Positions 1 through 6,160 are shown, counted from the stretch's first letter. The stretch: 6,847 bases of DNA from Paracoccus sp. (in: a-proteobacteria) (GCA_018056045.1 JAGPGI010000151.1:1-6847); one strand, 5' to 3'. Program-made: numbers and translations. Notes: a model not told the origin generated them from the sequence alone.

Positions 1-154
1 GCCATGTCCGTTCTGGACGAGGAGCACGAGGAGGACATCCTGCGTCTGGCTGGCGCACGGTCTCGACGACGCTGTCGGTGATCGAGCTTTCCAGACCGAC
101 GCCAGCCAGACGCAGGATGTCCTCCTCGTGCTCCTCGTCCAGAACGGACATGGC
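1..154. repeat. Perfect 55-bp inverted repeat (fold-back) at the window edge
   Basis: Bases 1-55 are the exact reverse complement of 100-154, separated by 44 unique bases (56-99). The right arm is normal mgtE coding sequence (CBS2 end and plug helix). The left arm replaces the expected continuation of mgtE. The junction lies at a short CGCCAG motif: it occurs at the end of the genuine gene sequence on the minus strand and also begins the copied arm, so a template switch at microhomology explains it. The arm reaches base 1, so its true length is unknown. Confidence 0.97.
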
Positions 155-937
155 ATCGTCGATGGTGATGACGCCAACCAAGCGGTCATGTTCGTCCACC
201 ACCGGGGCCGAGATCAGGTGATACTTGTTGAAGGCATGCGCCACATCGCCTTCGTCCTGCATGACCGAGATGGTGCGAAAGCTGTCCTCGGTGATGTCGC
301 GCAGCGCGACGTCCCGGCGCGAGGCCAGCAGCCGGCCCAGCGTCACATAGCCGATCGGATGGCGGCGCGGATCGACCAGAATGACGTGATAGAACTGGTC
401 GGGCAGCCATTCCTCGCGGCGCAGAAAATCGATGGCCTCGCCCACGGTCCAGTGTTCGGGGGCGGTCACCACCTCGGATTGCATGAGGCGGCCGGCCGAA
501 TATTCGGGATAGGTCAGCGATTGCTCGACGGCGGCACGGTCGGATTCGTCCAGCGCCGCCAGAATCGCCTGCTGCTCGGGCGCCTCCATGTCCTCGATCA
601 GGTCGACGACATCGTCGCTGTCCATCTCGCGCACGGCCTCGGCCAGCACCTCATGGGGCAGCTGCTCGATGACCTCGTCGCGAATGGCCTCGTCGATCTC
701 GGACAGGATCTCGCCGTCGATCTCGCCTTTATAGAGATGCAGGAACTCGCGCCGGCGCGCGGGCGCGAGCTGTTCGATCAGGTCGGCGATATCGGCGGCA
801 TGGACCGGGTCCAGCAGCGCGTCCAGCGCCGGGGCGTCATCTTCGTCGATGGCCTTGGCGATGGCTTCCAGATCCTGCTGGCTCAGCCGGAAATCATCCT
901 CGGTCGCGTTGGTTTCGGCGTCGCGCGGCTCGGTCAT
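1..937 (-). CDS. mgtE: MgtE-type magnesium channel, cytoplasmic part only (partial, broken at left edge)
   Basis: MgtE is a homodimeric inner-membrane Mg2+ channel gated by its own cytoplasmic Mg2+-sensing domains. The ATG at 937 is preceded by AGGAG at a suitable distance. Residues about 15-145 are the acidic, helical MgtE N domain (e.g. AADIADLIEQL, MDSDDVVDLIEDM). Two CBS domains follow at about 150-275, ending in VVDEHDRLVGVITIDDA. The start of the plug helix is at about 276-296 (EEDILRLAG, then DSVVETVRQ). In the family this is followed by LPW and five membrane helices, giving about 450 residues. Here the frame instead enters the inverted copy at bases 1-55 and reads Cys/Pro/Arg-rich nonsense after about residue 296, so the whole membrane domain is absent from the window. 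The family call is firm. The broken end probably reflects a chimeric sequence rather than a truncated protein. It lies 77 bp downstream of hisN on the same strand. Confidence 0.9.
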   Translation of the reverse strand, partial: MTEPRDAETNATEDDFRLSQQDLEAIAKAIDEDDAPALDALLDPVHAADIADLIEQLAPARRREFLHLYKGEIDGEILSEIDEAIRDEVIEQLPHEVLAEAVREMDSDDVVDLIEDMEAPEQQAILAALDESDRAAVEQSLTYPEYSAGRLMQSEVVTAPEHWTVGEAIDFLRREEWLPDQFYHVILVDPRRHPIGYVTLGRLLASRRDVALRDITEDSFRTISVMQDEGDVAHAFNKYHLISAPVVDEHDRLVGVITIDDAMSVLDEEHEEDILRLAGVGLESSITDSVVETVRQPDAGCPPRAPRPERTW

Positions 938-1014
938 GGGCGGGCTCCTGTCGGGCGTCTTTACCAATGGCGGCAGGTGGTTCGGCGGCACCATAAGGCC
1001 AGTGCGCCGGGGCC

Positions 1015-1845
1015 TCAATCACCCTTGAGAAGGGCCAGCGCCTCGGCATGCAACTCGGGCGAGCCGGCGGCCAGAATCGTGCCCCCGTCATGCGCGGGAC
1101 CGCCCTGCCAGTCGGTGACGACGCCACCCGCGGCGTTGATCACGGCGATGGGGGCAGCGACATCATAGGATTGCAGACCGGCCTCGATCACCAGATCGAC
1201 ATAGCCCGCCGCCAGCAGCGCATAGGCGTAGCAGTCAAAGCCATAGCGGACCAGTTGCACCCGGTCGGCCACACGGCGAAAGGCGGCGTGCTGGCTGGGG
1301 GTGCCCACCTCGGGATAGGTGCTCATCAGCGTGGCCTGCACCAGCGCGATCCCGCGCCGCGTCGCCAAAGACTGATGCTGGCCGCGTCCGCTGAGTATGG
1401 CGCGACCGAATCCCCCCTCGAAGCGCTCATCCAGATGCGGCTGGTCGACAATGCCATAGATCGGCCCTCGCGCATCGCTGAGACCGATAAGGACGCCCCA
1501 GCTGGGGGCTCCGGACATGAAGGCGCGGGTGCCGTCGATGGGGTCCAGCACCCAGGTCAGGCCGCTGTCGCCGGGCTGGATGCCGTATTCCTCGCCAAGA
1601 ATGGCGTCCTGTGGGCGCTTTTCGGCCAGAATGGCGCGCATCGCACGCTCGCTCGCGCGGTCGGCCTCGGTCACCGGATCAAAGCCCGTCGCGGCCTTGT
1701 TGTCGGGGCGAAGCCCGGGACTGCGGAACAGCTTCAGCGTCTCGATGCGGGCGGCATCGGCCAGCTCATGTGCCACCGCTGCAATCCGCTCGGCCTCATC
1801 GGCCGAAATCCCGGTCCTGTCAGCTGCCATGTCCTGCCCCGCCAT
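1015..1845 (-). CDS. hisN: Histidinol-phosphatase, inositol monophosphatase family
   Basis: Predicted soluble Mg2+-dependent phosphatase of 276 residues, the usual size for this family. The best match by character is HisN, which dephosphorylates L-histidinol phosphate in the penultimate step of histidine synthesis in many alphaproteobacteria. Visible motifs are DPVTEAD at 56-62, GEEYG at 84-88 with metal-ligand Glu85, the hallmark WVLDPIDGTRAF at 98-109 with Asp101 and Asp104, and SYDVAAPIAVINAAGG at 226-241 with Asp228 as the last metal ligand. The ATG at 1845 has GAGG five bases upstream (CCGAGGATTAC). A second Met at residue 6 is a less likely start. It sits between the XRE gene (67 bp upstream) and mgtE (77 bp downstream), all leftward, with no obvious terminator between them. 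Another substrate, such as inositol phosphate or PAP, cannot be excluded from motifs alone, but the short GTRAFMSG loop and the overall sequence favour histidinol phosphate. Confidence 0.85.
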   Translation of the reverse strand: MAGQDMAADRTGISADEAERIAAVAHELADAARIETLKLFRSPGLRPDNKAATGFDPVTEADRASERAMRAILAEKRPQDAILGEEYGIQPGDSGLTWVLDPIDGTRAFMSGAPSWGVLIGLSDARGPIYGIVDQPHLDERFEGGFGRAILSGRGQHQSLATRRGIALVQATLMSTYPEVGTPSQHAAFRRVADRVQLVRYGFDCYAYALLAAGYVDLVIEAGLQSYDVAAPIAVINAAGGVVTDWQGGPAHDGGTILAAGSPELHAEALALLKGD

Positions 1846-1912
1846 GTAATCCTCGGGGCAGGTTTAGCCGCATGAGGCTGAAAGCGAAAGGCTTACGGCC
1901 AGGTGCGGGATA

Positions 1913-2272
1913 TCAGGCGGCGTCGGAAAGCACCCGCGCCAGTTCAAAAATCTGGCGGCGCTGTGCTTCGGGCATGGCGTAATAGGCGCGCACCAGCTGC
2001 AGCGCTTCTTTGTCGGCCAGGATATCCCCCTCGACCGCGTCATGCAGGTGACTGTCGTCCAGCCCTTCAAAGAAGAAGCTGACCGGCACCTCGACCGCCT
2101 GGGCGATATCCCAAAGGCGCGAGGCCGAGACCCGGTTCATCCCTGTCTCGTATTTCTGGATCTGCTGAAATTTGATTCCGACCTTCTCGGCAAGCTGCTG
2201 CTGGGTCATGCCGATCATCCAGCGGCGATGACGGATACGCTTACCTACATGAACATCGACGTTATGTTTCAT
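1913..2272 (-). CDS. XRE-family helix-turn-helix transcriptional regulator
   Basis: A 119-residue DNA-binding protein with a Cro/CI-type HTH at about residues 10-67. It reads HVGKRIRHRRWMIGMTQQQL, then the recognition-helix segment GIKFQQIQKYETGMNRVS, then SRLWDIAQAVEVPVSFFFEG. This arrangement is typical of a widespread alphaproteobacterial regulator type (the rhizobial PraR-like proteins have the same IxVGxRIRxRR...FQQIQKYExGxNRV layout). The C-terminal half (about 71-119) is acidic, then helical, and lacks a peptidase or sensor domain, so it is probably a dimerisation tail. The ATG at 2272 has GAGG seven bases upstream (GAGGTGTTACC). An AT-rich stretch with a TATATT -10-like box lies just upstream. 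Targets are unknown. Autoregulation or control of hisN and mgtE downstream, or of the divergent membrane protein gene, is possible but not shown. Confidence 0.88.
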   Translation of the reverse strand: MKHNVDVHVGKRIRHRRWMIGMTQQQLAEKVGIKFQQIQKYETGMNRVSASRLWDIAQAVEVPVSFFFEGLDDSHLHDAVEGDILADKEALQLVRAYYAMPEAQRRQIFELARVLSDAA

Positions 2273-2300
2273 GGTAACACCTCACTCAATCTAAGGTGGC

Positions 2301-2320
2301 AATATAACAGTTTTGCGCAA
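2301..2320 (-). promoter_or_regulatory. Putative promoter/operator region of the XRE gene
   Basis: On the minus strand a TATATT hexamer (2306-2301) lies about 29 bases before the ATG, in an unusually AT-rich pocket. No good -35 hexamer is present at 16-18 bp. The 8-bp perfect palindrome TTGCGCAA (2313-2320) lies just upstream of it and would be a plausible binding site for a dimeric repressor such as the XRE protein itself. This is inference from position and symmetry only. Confidence 0.3.
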
Positions 2321-2673
2321 TTTTCGAGCTTGATCGACGCGACCTGACCAAAAAGACAATTCCAGAACGGGCGCTCTGGGCACCATCCTGACTTTGCGCC
2401 CGGTTGAAGGATGAAAATACAACTTTAGGGAGAATTTCTCGAAAACGGGCGACATCCGGGCGATTCTGCGGCCTTGCCGTCCCTTTGGGTCTGGCCGCCC
2501 CCCCCTGTCCGAACCCTGCCCGTGACCGCCTCGGCCCCGGTCCGGGGTGATTTTCGGCACCATGGGGCGAAATCCTGACCAGATCGCATTGAAAATCCCG
2601 CTGTCTCTGCCAATATCTGCGTGGATGGTGGGCCGCTTAGGGCCGCACCGCGAATTCTGACCGGGGAGTACCT
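2307..2673. other. Divergent intergenic region between the XRE gene and the BI-1 family gene
   Basis: About 370 bp with no convincing gene. It holds an imperfect hairpin (CGGGCGC at 2368-2374 pairing with GCGCCCG at 2396-2402), a run of eight C (2498-2505), and a short near-palindrome CCCCGGTCCGGGG (2535-2547) followed by TGATTTT. A candidate rightward promoter is TTGAAA (2589-2594), 17 bp, AATATC (2612-2617). Reading frames that cross the region on the minus strand are antisense extensions from the downstream gene and have poor protein character. Confidence 0.5.
2589..2617 (+). promoter_or_regulatory. Candidate promoter for the BI-1 family gene
   Basis: TTGAAA at 2589-2594 resembles a sigma-70 -35 box, with a weak AATATC -10 at 2612-2617 after 17 bp. 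Transcription would begin about 50 bp before the ATG. The -10 matches the consensus at only three of six positions, so this is a tentative call. Confidence 0.3.
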
Positions 2674-3444
2674 ATGCAAGATTACAATACGATCCGCACG
2701 GCCGGGACCGCGACGCGCTCGGCTGCCGTGGACGAGGGCCTGCGCGCCTATATGAACAAGGTTTACGGCCTGATGGCCGTGGGCATGCTGGTCACCGCCG
2801 GCGCCGCCTGGGGCATGTCGGGCCTGACGCTGTCGGCCGAGCCGACCCAATACGCGCTGGGGAACGGCAAATATCTGACCGAGATTGGCGCCAGCCTGTA
2901 TCTGTCGCCGCTGAAATGGGTGGTGATGTTCGCGCCGCTGGTCATGGTCTTTGCCTTTGGCGCCGCGCTGAACCGCCTGTCGGTGCAGGCCGCGACCACG
3001 CTGTTTTACGCCTTCGCCGCGGTGATGGGCGTTTCGATCAGCTGGATCTTCGTGTCCTATACCTCGTTCTCGATCATCCAGACCTTCCTGATCACGGCCA
3101 TCGCCTTCGCTGGTCTGTCGCTTTATGGCTACACGACCAAGCGTGACCTGTCCGGGATGGGCACCTTCCTGATGATGGGCCTGATCGGCCTGATCGTCGC
3201 CTCGATCGTGAACATCTTCCTGCAATCCAGCGCGATGCAGTTCGCCATCTCGGCGATCGGCGTGCTGATCTTTGCGGGCCTGACCGCTTATGACACGCAG
3301 AACATCAAGAATACTTATCTGCAACTGGCCAATTCGGACCGCGACTTCCTTGGCAAGGCCGCGATCATGGGCGCGCTGCAGCTCTATCTCGACTTCTTGA
3401 ACCTGTTCATGTTCCTGCTGCAGTTCATGGGCAATCGCGACTGA
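2674..3444 (+). CDS. Bax inhibitor-1/YccA family seven-helix membrane protein
   Basis: A 256-residue inner-membrane protein. After a hydrophilic N-terminus of about 28 residues there are seven hydrophobic segments at roughly 30-50, 80-99, 105-128, 134-153, 164-184, 190-207 and 228-252, the layout of the BI-1 (TMBIM) family. Family signatures are AYDTQNIK (205-212) and LYLDFLNLF (237-245). Asp206 and Asp240 correspond in position to the conserved aspartates that form the pH-sensing pair in the Bacillus YetJ calcium-leak channel. In E. coli the relatives are YccA, a modulator of the FtsH protease, and YbhL; the longer spacing between the two signatures is more like YbhL. The function here is therefore a membrane channel or FtsH-modulator type role, unproven. 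The ATG at 2674 follows GGGGAG (2663-2668) by five bases. It is a single-gene unit closed by a strong terminator at 3468-3494. Confidence 0.93.
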   Translation: MQDYNTIRTAGTATRSAAVDEGLRAYMNKVYGLMAVGMLVTAGAAWGMSGLTLSAEPTQYALGNGKYLTEIGASLYLSPLKWVVMFAPLVMVFAFGAALNRLSVQAATTLFYAFAAVMGVSISWIFVSYTSFSIIQTFLITAIAFAGLSLYGYTTKRDLSGMGTFLMMGLIGLIVASIVNIFLQSSAMQFAISAIGVLIFAGLTAYDTQNIKNTYLQLANSDRDFLGKAAIMGALQLYLDFLNLFMFLLQFMGNRD

Positions 3445-3467
3445 ACCCCGCATTGAAACCGAATCGC

Positions 3468-3494
3468 AAGGCCGGGCATTCGCCCGGCCTTTTT
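3468..3494 (+). terminator. Rho-independent terminator after the BI-1 family gene
   Basis: The stem AGGCCGGGC (3469-3477) pairs perfectly with GCCCGGCCT (3482-3490) around the tetraloop ATTC, followed by a T tract (3490-3494). It starts 24 bp after the stop codon and ends the BI-1 family transcript. Confidence 0.93.
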
Positions 3495-3716
3495 GCTTGT
3501 CAAATCGCAGAAACTTACGTAGGGGAAGATAACACAACTTAAGCGGTATCACCCAGCATGCTGCATTCCATAACGATAGGCATAACTTCGCGCATGCGTC
3601 GCCCCAATTTCCGGTGCCTTTTCATGGATCTTACTCGCCCGGCGATGACCAGATGGCTGAACTCAATCGCATATTTACTGTTCGGTTTAGTTCTCAGCCT
3701 TGTCGGAGAAATCTGA
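3495..3716. other. AT-richer spacer with no firm gene
   Basis: About 220 bp of visibly lower GC than the flanks. The only rightward frame of note (3558-3716) would encode 52 residues ending in a hydrophobic helix (W-L-N-S-I-A-Y-L-L-F-G onward). It has no Shine-Dalgarno sequence and several competing internal ATGs, so it is not called as a gene. A leftward frame (3826-3539) also stays open but shows no protein character I recognise. No RNA gene, repeat or clear promoter is evident. Confidence 0.5.
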
Positions 3717-3908
3717 TCATTTAGACAAATCCCTGTCGGTCCATTTCGGGCCGAACTCGGATGCATCTTCTCCGGCGCAAGCCTGATTGGCCCATTCTGA
3801 CCAGCGCCGCGCCTGCGGTGCATCAATGGCCTGTGCTTGGCGCATATCGAGCAAACGACAGCGCGGCGCGACAGGACGGCCGTGCATCTGACAGCGGGTA
3901 GTTCTCAT
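3717..3908 (-). CDS. Possible small Cys/His-containing protein of unknown function
   Basis: A 63-residue frame on the minus strand, not recognised. It contains Cys6-x2-His9 (RCQMHGRP), Cys17 (APRCRLLDM) and Cys44 (NQACAGED), plus a Trp-rich, charged middle (RRWSEWANQ) and an acidic then basic tail (FGPKWTDRD). The Cys/His spacing could bind a metal, but no known finger pattern is matched. In favour of a real gene are its soluble, non-random composition and its location in otherwise unassigned sequence. Against it, codon third positions are less GC-rich than in its neighbours, and the start is poor. The ATG at 3908 has GGAGG only two bases upstream, and a TTG at 3917 is an alternative without a clear ribosome site. 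Its ATG shares the CATG at 3906-3909 with the start of the divergent Hint-domain gene. It could be a remnant of a longer gene. Confidence 0.35.
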   Translation of the reverse strand: MRTTRCQMHGRPVAPRCRLLDMRQAQAIDAPQARRWSEWANQACAGEDASEFGPKWTDRDLSK

Positions 3909-5133
3909 GACCTCCAATTCCGACGATTACAGCGGCACCGACCGCAACGACCAGCCGGGCAGCGATTGCCATTGCGGGCCCAGCGGACCGGGCTGCGAAA
4001 ACATGATCTTTCTGGGCAAACTGCCCGACATGGACCCCTATGAGGGCAATGTCGGCGCGGAAAAGGCTGTGCAGACGCTGGGCGGCACCAGCCACGGCAC
4101 CGGCACGGACCCGCTTTATCGCAAGCTGGTCGAGGTGCACGGAAATGACCTGAACGAGGATGGCGTGATCCGCACCAATGACGGTCGCGGTGGCCGCTAT
4201 TCGGAAACCATCCGCCATGACGCCGATGGCGACCGCACGGCCAGCGACCATCAGGTCGATTCAACCTTCATCGTGCATGGCACCAAGATCATCTTCCTGA
4301 ACGATGACGGCACCACCGAGACCAACGTCCTGTCGGTCCGCGTCATGCAGGATACCGACGGCAACACCTTCCTGATGCCGCCGCCCGATGGTGCCTCGCC
4401 CCATGAGATCGAGGCGATGACCTCGAGACCTATTGTCTCGGTCACCTTTCCCAGCGATAGCAGCAAGTATGACCTGTGCTACAACGGCATATTCACCGAC
4501 CGCAGCTGTTTCCCCTGCTTCGTGCGCGGCACCCTGATCGAGACCGCAGAGGGCCCGGTCGCGGTCGAGGACCTGACCCCCGGCATGCACATCGTCACCC
4601 GCGACCGTGGCCCGCAGCCGCTGCGCTGGATCGGCTCGCGCACATTTTGCAGCAAGGCGATGAAGGTCAGCCCCGAGATGCGGCCGATCCGCATCGCCAC
4701 CGGCGCGCTTGGCAATGGCCTGCCCCGGCGCGACCTGCTGGTCTCGCCGCAGCACCGCATCCTGGTCCGCTCGCGGATCGCGCATAAGATGTTCGGCGCG
4801 CCCGAGGTGCTGGTCGCCGCCAAGCAGCTTCTGCAGATCAACGGCATCGATATCGCGCAGGATGTGGCGAACGTCGAATATTACCACTTCCTGTTCGACC
4901 GCCACGAGATCGTGCTGTCCGAAGGCGCCGAAACCGAGTCGCTCTATACCGGCAAGGAGGCCCTGCGCAGCGTCGGGCAAAGCGCCCGCGACGAGATTTT
5001 CGCGATCTTCCCCGAATTGCGTGATCGCCCCGATGATGCCGCCCCCGAGGGCGCGCGGCATCTGGCATCGGGACGCATGGGGCGCAAGCTGGCGGTGCGT
5101 CACGCCCAGCATGCCAAAGCACTGGTGCAATAA
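3907..5133 (+). CDS. Hint-domain (Hedgehog/intein-type) protein with Asp-rich N-terminal module
   Basis: A 408-residue protein of a type common in Rhodobacteraceae. The N-terminal part (1-200) has a Cys cluster (C21, C23, C30), a conserved-looking LPDMDPYEGN segment, an EF-hand-like loop with D81, N83, D85, G86, I88 and D92, and a second Asp cluster (D105, D107, D109). These suggest calcium binding, possibly outside the cell, though no signal peptide is visible. The Hint domain starts at Cys204 (CFVRGTLIETAEG), continues through LTPGMHIVTRDRGPQPLRWIG, SPQHRILV with His283, and VEYYHFLFDRHEIVLSEG at 323-340. This is the Hint_2 arrangement, about 140 residues with no homing endonuclease. Hint domains catalyse N-S acyl shift and self-cleavage; activity here is unproven, and no substrate such as cholesterol is implied. 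The C-terminal 70 residues carry the MGRKLAVRHAQ tail usual in the family. An in-frame TGA at 3889 limits the start to the ATG at 3907 (weak GGGTAG upstream) or Met33 at 4003. An intrinsic terminator follows. Confidence 0.87.
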   Translation: MTSNSDDYSGTDRNDQPGSDCHCGPSGPGCENMIFLGKLPDMDPYEGNVGAEKAVQTLGGTSHGTGTDPLYRKLVEVHGNDLNEDGVIRTNDGRGGRYSETIRHDADGDRTASDHQVDSTFIVHGTKIIFLNDDGTTETNVLSVRVMQDTDGNTFLMPPPDGASPHEIEAMTSRPIVSVTFPSDSSKYDLCYNGIFTDRSCFPCFVRGTLIETAEGPVAVEDLTPGMHIVTRDRGPQPLRWIGSRTFCSKAMKVSPEMRPIRIATGALGNGLPRRDLLVSPQHRILVRSRIAHKMFGAPEVLVAAKQLLQINGIDIAQDVANVEYYHFLFDRHEIVLSEGAETESLYTGKEALRSVGQSARDEIFAIFPELRDRPDDAAPEGARHLASGRMGRKLAVRHAQHAKALVQ

Positions 5134-5152
5134 CCCGCAGATCGTCGCGGGC

Positions 5153-5185
5153 AGGGCCGCCCCCGAACGGGGCGGCTCTTTGCTT
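5153..5185 (+). terminator. Rho-independent terminator after the Hint-domain gene
   Basis: The stem AGG-GCCGCCCC (5153-5163) pairs with GGGGCGGC-TCT (5169-5179), including one G-T pair, around the loop CGAAC. It is followed by the T-rich TTGCTTTT. It begins 19 bp after the stop codon. The opposite strand lacks a T tract, so it probably acts only rightward. Confidence 0.88.
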
Positions 5186-5283
5186 TTGCCCCTCTGGCCA
5201 CGCAATGCGACCGGGCCGGCGCGAGGGCGGCTCCGGCTGGCCAGAAACGGCAAGTGACCTGCCGGCGTGGATCAGCGCTGAAA

Positions 5284-5360
5284 TGGCGGACCCGGAAGGG
5301 CTCGAACCCTCAACCTTGGACTTAGAAGGTCCCTGCTCTATCCAGTTGAGCTACGGGTCC
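5284..5360 (-). tRNA. tRNA-Arg (anticodon TCT)
   Basis: Read on the minus strand, all cloverleaf elements are present. The acceptor stem GGACCCG/CGGGTCC is perfect. The D stem is GCTC/GAGC with loop AACTGGATA. The anticodon loop CTTCTAA has anticodon TCT, which reads AGA/AGG arginine codons. The T arm is GAGGG-TTCGAGC-CCTTC with one G-T pair. Discriminator G73 is followed by an encoded CCA (5286-5284). The one blemish is a G27/A43 mismatch at the top of the anticodon stem. AGA and AGG are rare codons in such GC-rich genomes, so a single gene for this isoacceptor is expected. It lies 44 bp downstream of the GNAT gene on the same strand. Confidence 0.97.
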
Positions 5361-5371
5361 GCACCGGCGCT

Positions 5372-5400
5372 TTCATGGCAAAGAGCGGGCGCTGAATCAA
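5372..5400 (-). promoter_or_regulatory. Weak candidate promoter for tRNA-Arg
   Basis: In the 44-bp gap between the GNAT stop and the tRNA, the minus strand has TTGATT (5400-5395), 17 bp, then CATGAA (5377-5372), about 11 bp before the mature tRNA 5' end. Spacing is right, but the -10 matches at only three positions. Cotranscription with the GNAT gene is an alternative. Confidence 0.3.
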
Positions 5401-5404
5401 CCGC

Positions 5405-5887
5405 TCAATCGGCCTGCACAAGGTCTATGGTCATGAAAACGCTGTTCGGGTCCGGGCGGTAATCGCCAAAGGGGCCGCATTCGACAAAACCCGCCCGTGC
5501 ATAAAGCCCACGCGCGGCGATAAAGGTCGGCTGCACGCCGGTTTCAAGGCTCAGCCGCGCCAGCCCCTCGGATCGCGCATGCGCGATCAGCGCCTCGAGC
5601 ATGTGCCGCGACAGGCCCCGGCCTCGGGTTTCGGTCAGGACATGCATGGACTTGATCTCGCCATGATCCGGGGCGATGCGCTTGACCGCGCCCATGCCGA
5701 CCGGCACCCCGCCATCGCGCAGCACGAAGAATGCGATCGCGGGATCGACCAGCGCCGTGCGCGGCAGCATATGGATCGACTCGGGCGGGGTATCGGCATG
5801 CATGTCGGCGGTATGGCGCTGGAAAAGCAGTCCCAAATCCTCGGCCAGCGGGCTTTCACGTTCGATCCGCACTGCGCTTTGCGTCAT
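5405..5887 (-). CDS. GNAT family N-acetyltransferase
   Basis: A 160-residue soluble acetyltransferase of the GCN5-related fold, which transfers acetyl from acetyl-CoA to an amine on an unidentified small molecule or protein. The acetyl-CoA-binding motif A is at about 76-95: GEIKSMHVL, then RGRGLSRHMLEAL, with Arg88, Arg90 and Gly91 in the R-x-x-G-x-G/A pyrophosphate loop; Ser93 replaces the usual last Gly/Ala. The later strand and helix are LSLETG (112-117) and ARGLYARAGFVE (125-136), the typical motif B region. The protein is full length for the family. The ATG at 5887 is preceded by AGGGGGCAGGA, giving a good ribosome site. It is upstream of tRNA-Arg and divergent from cysA. Substrate cannot be inferred from the context. 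Confidence 0.9.
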   Translation of the reverse strand: MTQSAVRIERESPLAEDLGLLFQRHTADMHADTPPESIHMLPRTALVDPAIAFFVLRDGGVPVGMGAVKRIAPDHGEIKSMHVLTETRGRGLSRHMLEALIAHARSEGLARLSLETGVQPTFIAARGLYARAGFVECGPFGDYRPDPNSVFMTIDLVQAD

Positions 5888-6150
5888 TCCTGCCCCCTGC
5901 GACTTGCGTGGACGCTAGCAGCCGGGTTCGGCAAAGCGAAGGGTCCGCGCATCCACGGCAATGAAAAATAAGGATGATTGCCGATTTTCGCGGCACGCTG
6001 CCCGGACGGTGTTCGCAGGCGCCACCGACGCGGCGAACAGCGGACCAGAGCCGACGGCAGATCGGGAAATCATTCGCCCCTGCTGGTCGCCAGACACGCC
6101 CCCATGCCTTGCCGCAACAGGGCCCCATCGCTAACTCAACTGGGAAACCC
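5888..6150. other. Divergent intergenic region between the GNAT gene and cysA
   Basis: About 260 bp with no supported gene. It must hold promoters for both the leftward GNAT gene and rightward cysA, but no hexamer pair of good quality is visible. A short inverted repeat, GTTCGC (6011-6016) with GCGAAC (6033-6038), is the only clear symmetry; it has no T tract. A 57-codon frame from the ATG at 5961 to 6134 is open but has no ribosome site or protein character. No known sulfur-related riboswitch pattern was recognised. Confidence 0.5.
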
Positions 6151-6160
6151 GGAGGCGCGC

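Noticed and set aside
128..1168. Open frame of 346 codons on the plus strand opposite mgtE
   Set aside because: The minus strand carries an unmistakable MgtE N domain and CBS pair; the plus-strand frame has no domain and crosses the mgtE start region.
1846..1912. Imperfect stem (GCCG-CATGAG with CTTA-CGGC) between the XRE gene and hisN
   Set aside because: The stem contains a bulge and a G-T pair, has a long loop and no T tract, so it does not qualify as a terminator or known RNA element.
2425..3552. Long open frame of 375 codons on the minus strand opposite the BI-1 family gene
   Set aside because: It is His/Gln/Arg-rich with no recognisable domain, lies antisense to a clear membrane protein gene, and arises from the strong G/C third-position bias of that gene.
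3539..3826. 95-codon frame on the minus strand overlapping the small Cys/His ORF
   Set aside because: Mixed composition, no motif, no ribosome site, and it overlaps a frame with better protein character.
4261..5253. Open frame of 330 codons on the minus strand across the Hint-domain gene
   Set aside because: Antisense shadow of a recognised coding region; composition is Gly/Ala/Arg/Asp-rich without motifs, and it runs across the intrinsic terminator.
5205..5462. Open frame containing MADPEGLEPSTLDLEG over the tRNA region
   Set aside because: This is the familiar false translation of the antisense strand of a tRNA gene; the cloverleaf of tRNA-Arg explains the sequence.
5961..6134. 57-codon frame upstream of cysA
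   Set aside because: No Shine-Dalgarno sequence, no hydrophobic or domain pattern, and it lies in the divergent promoter gap.
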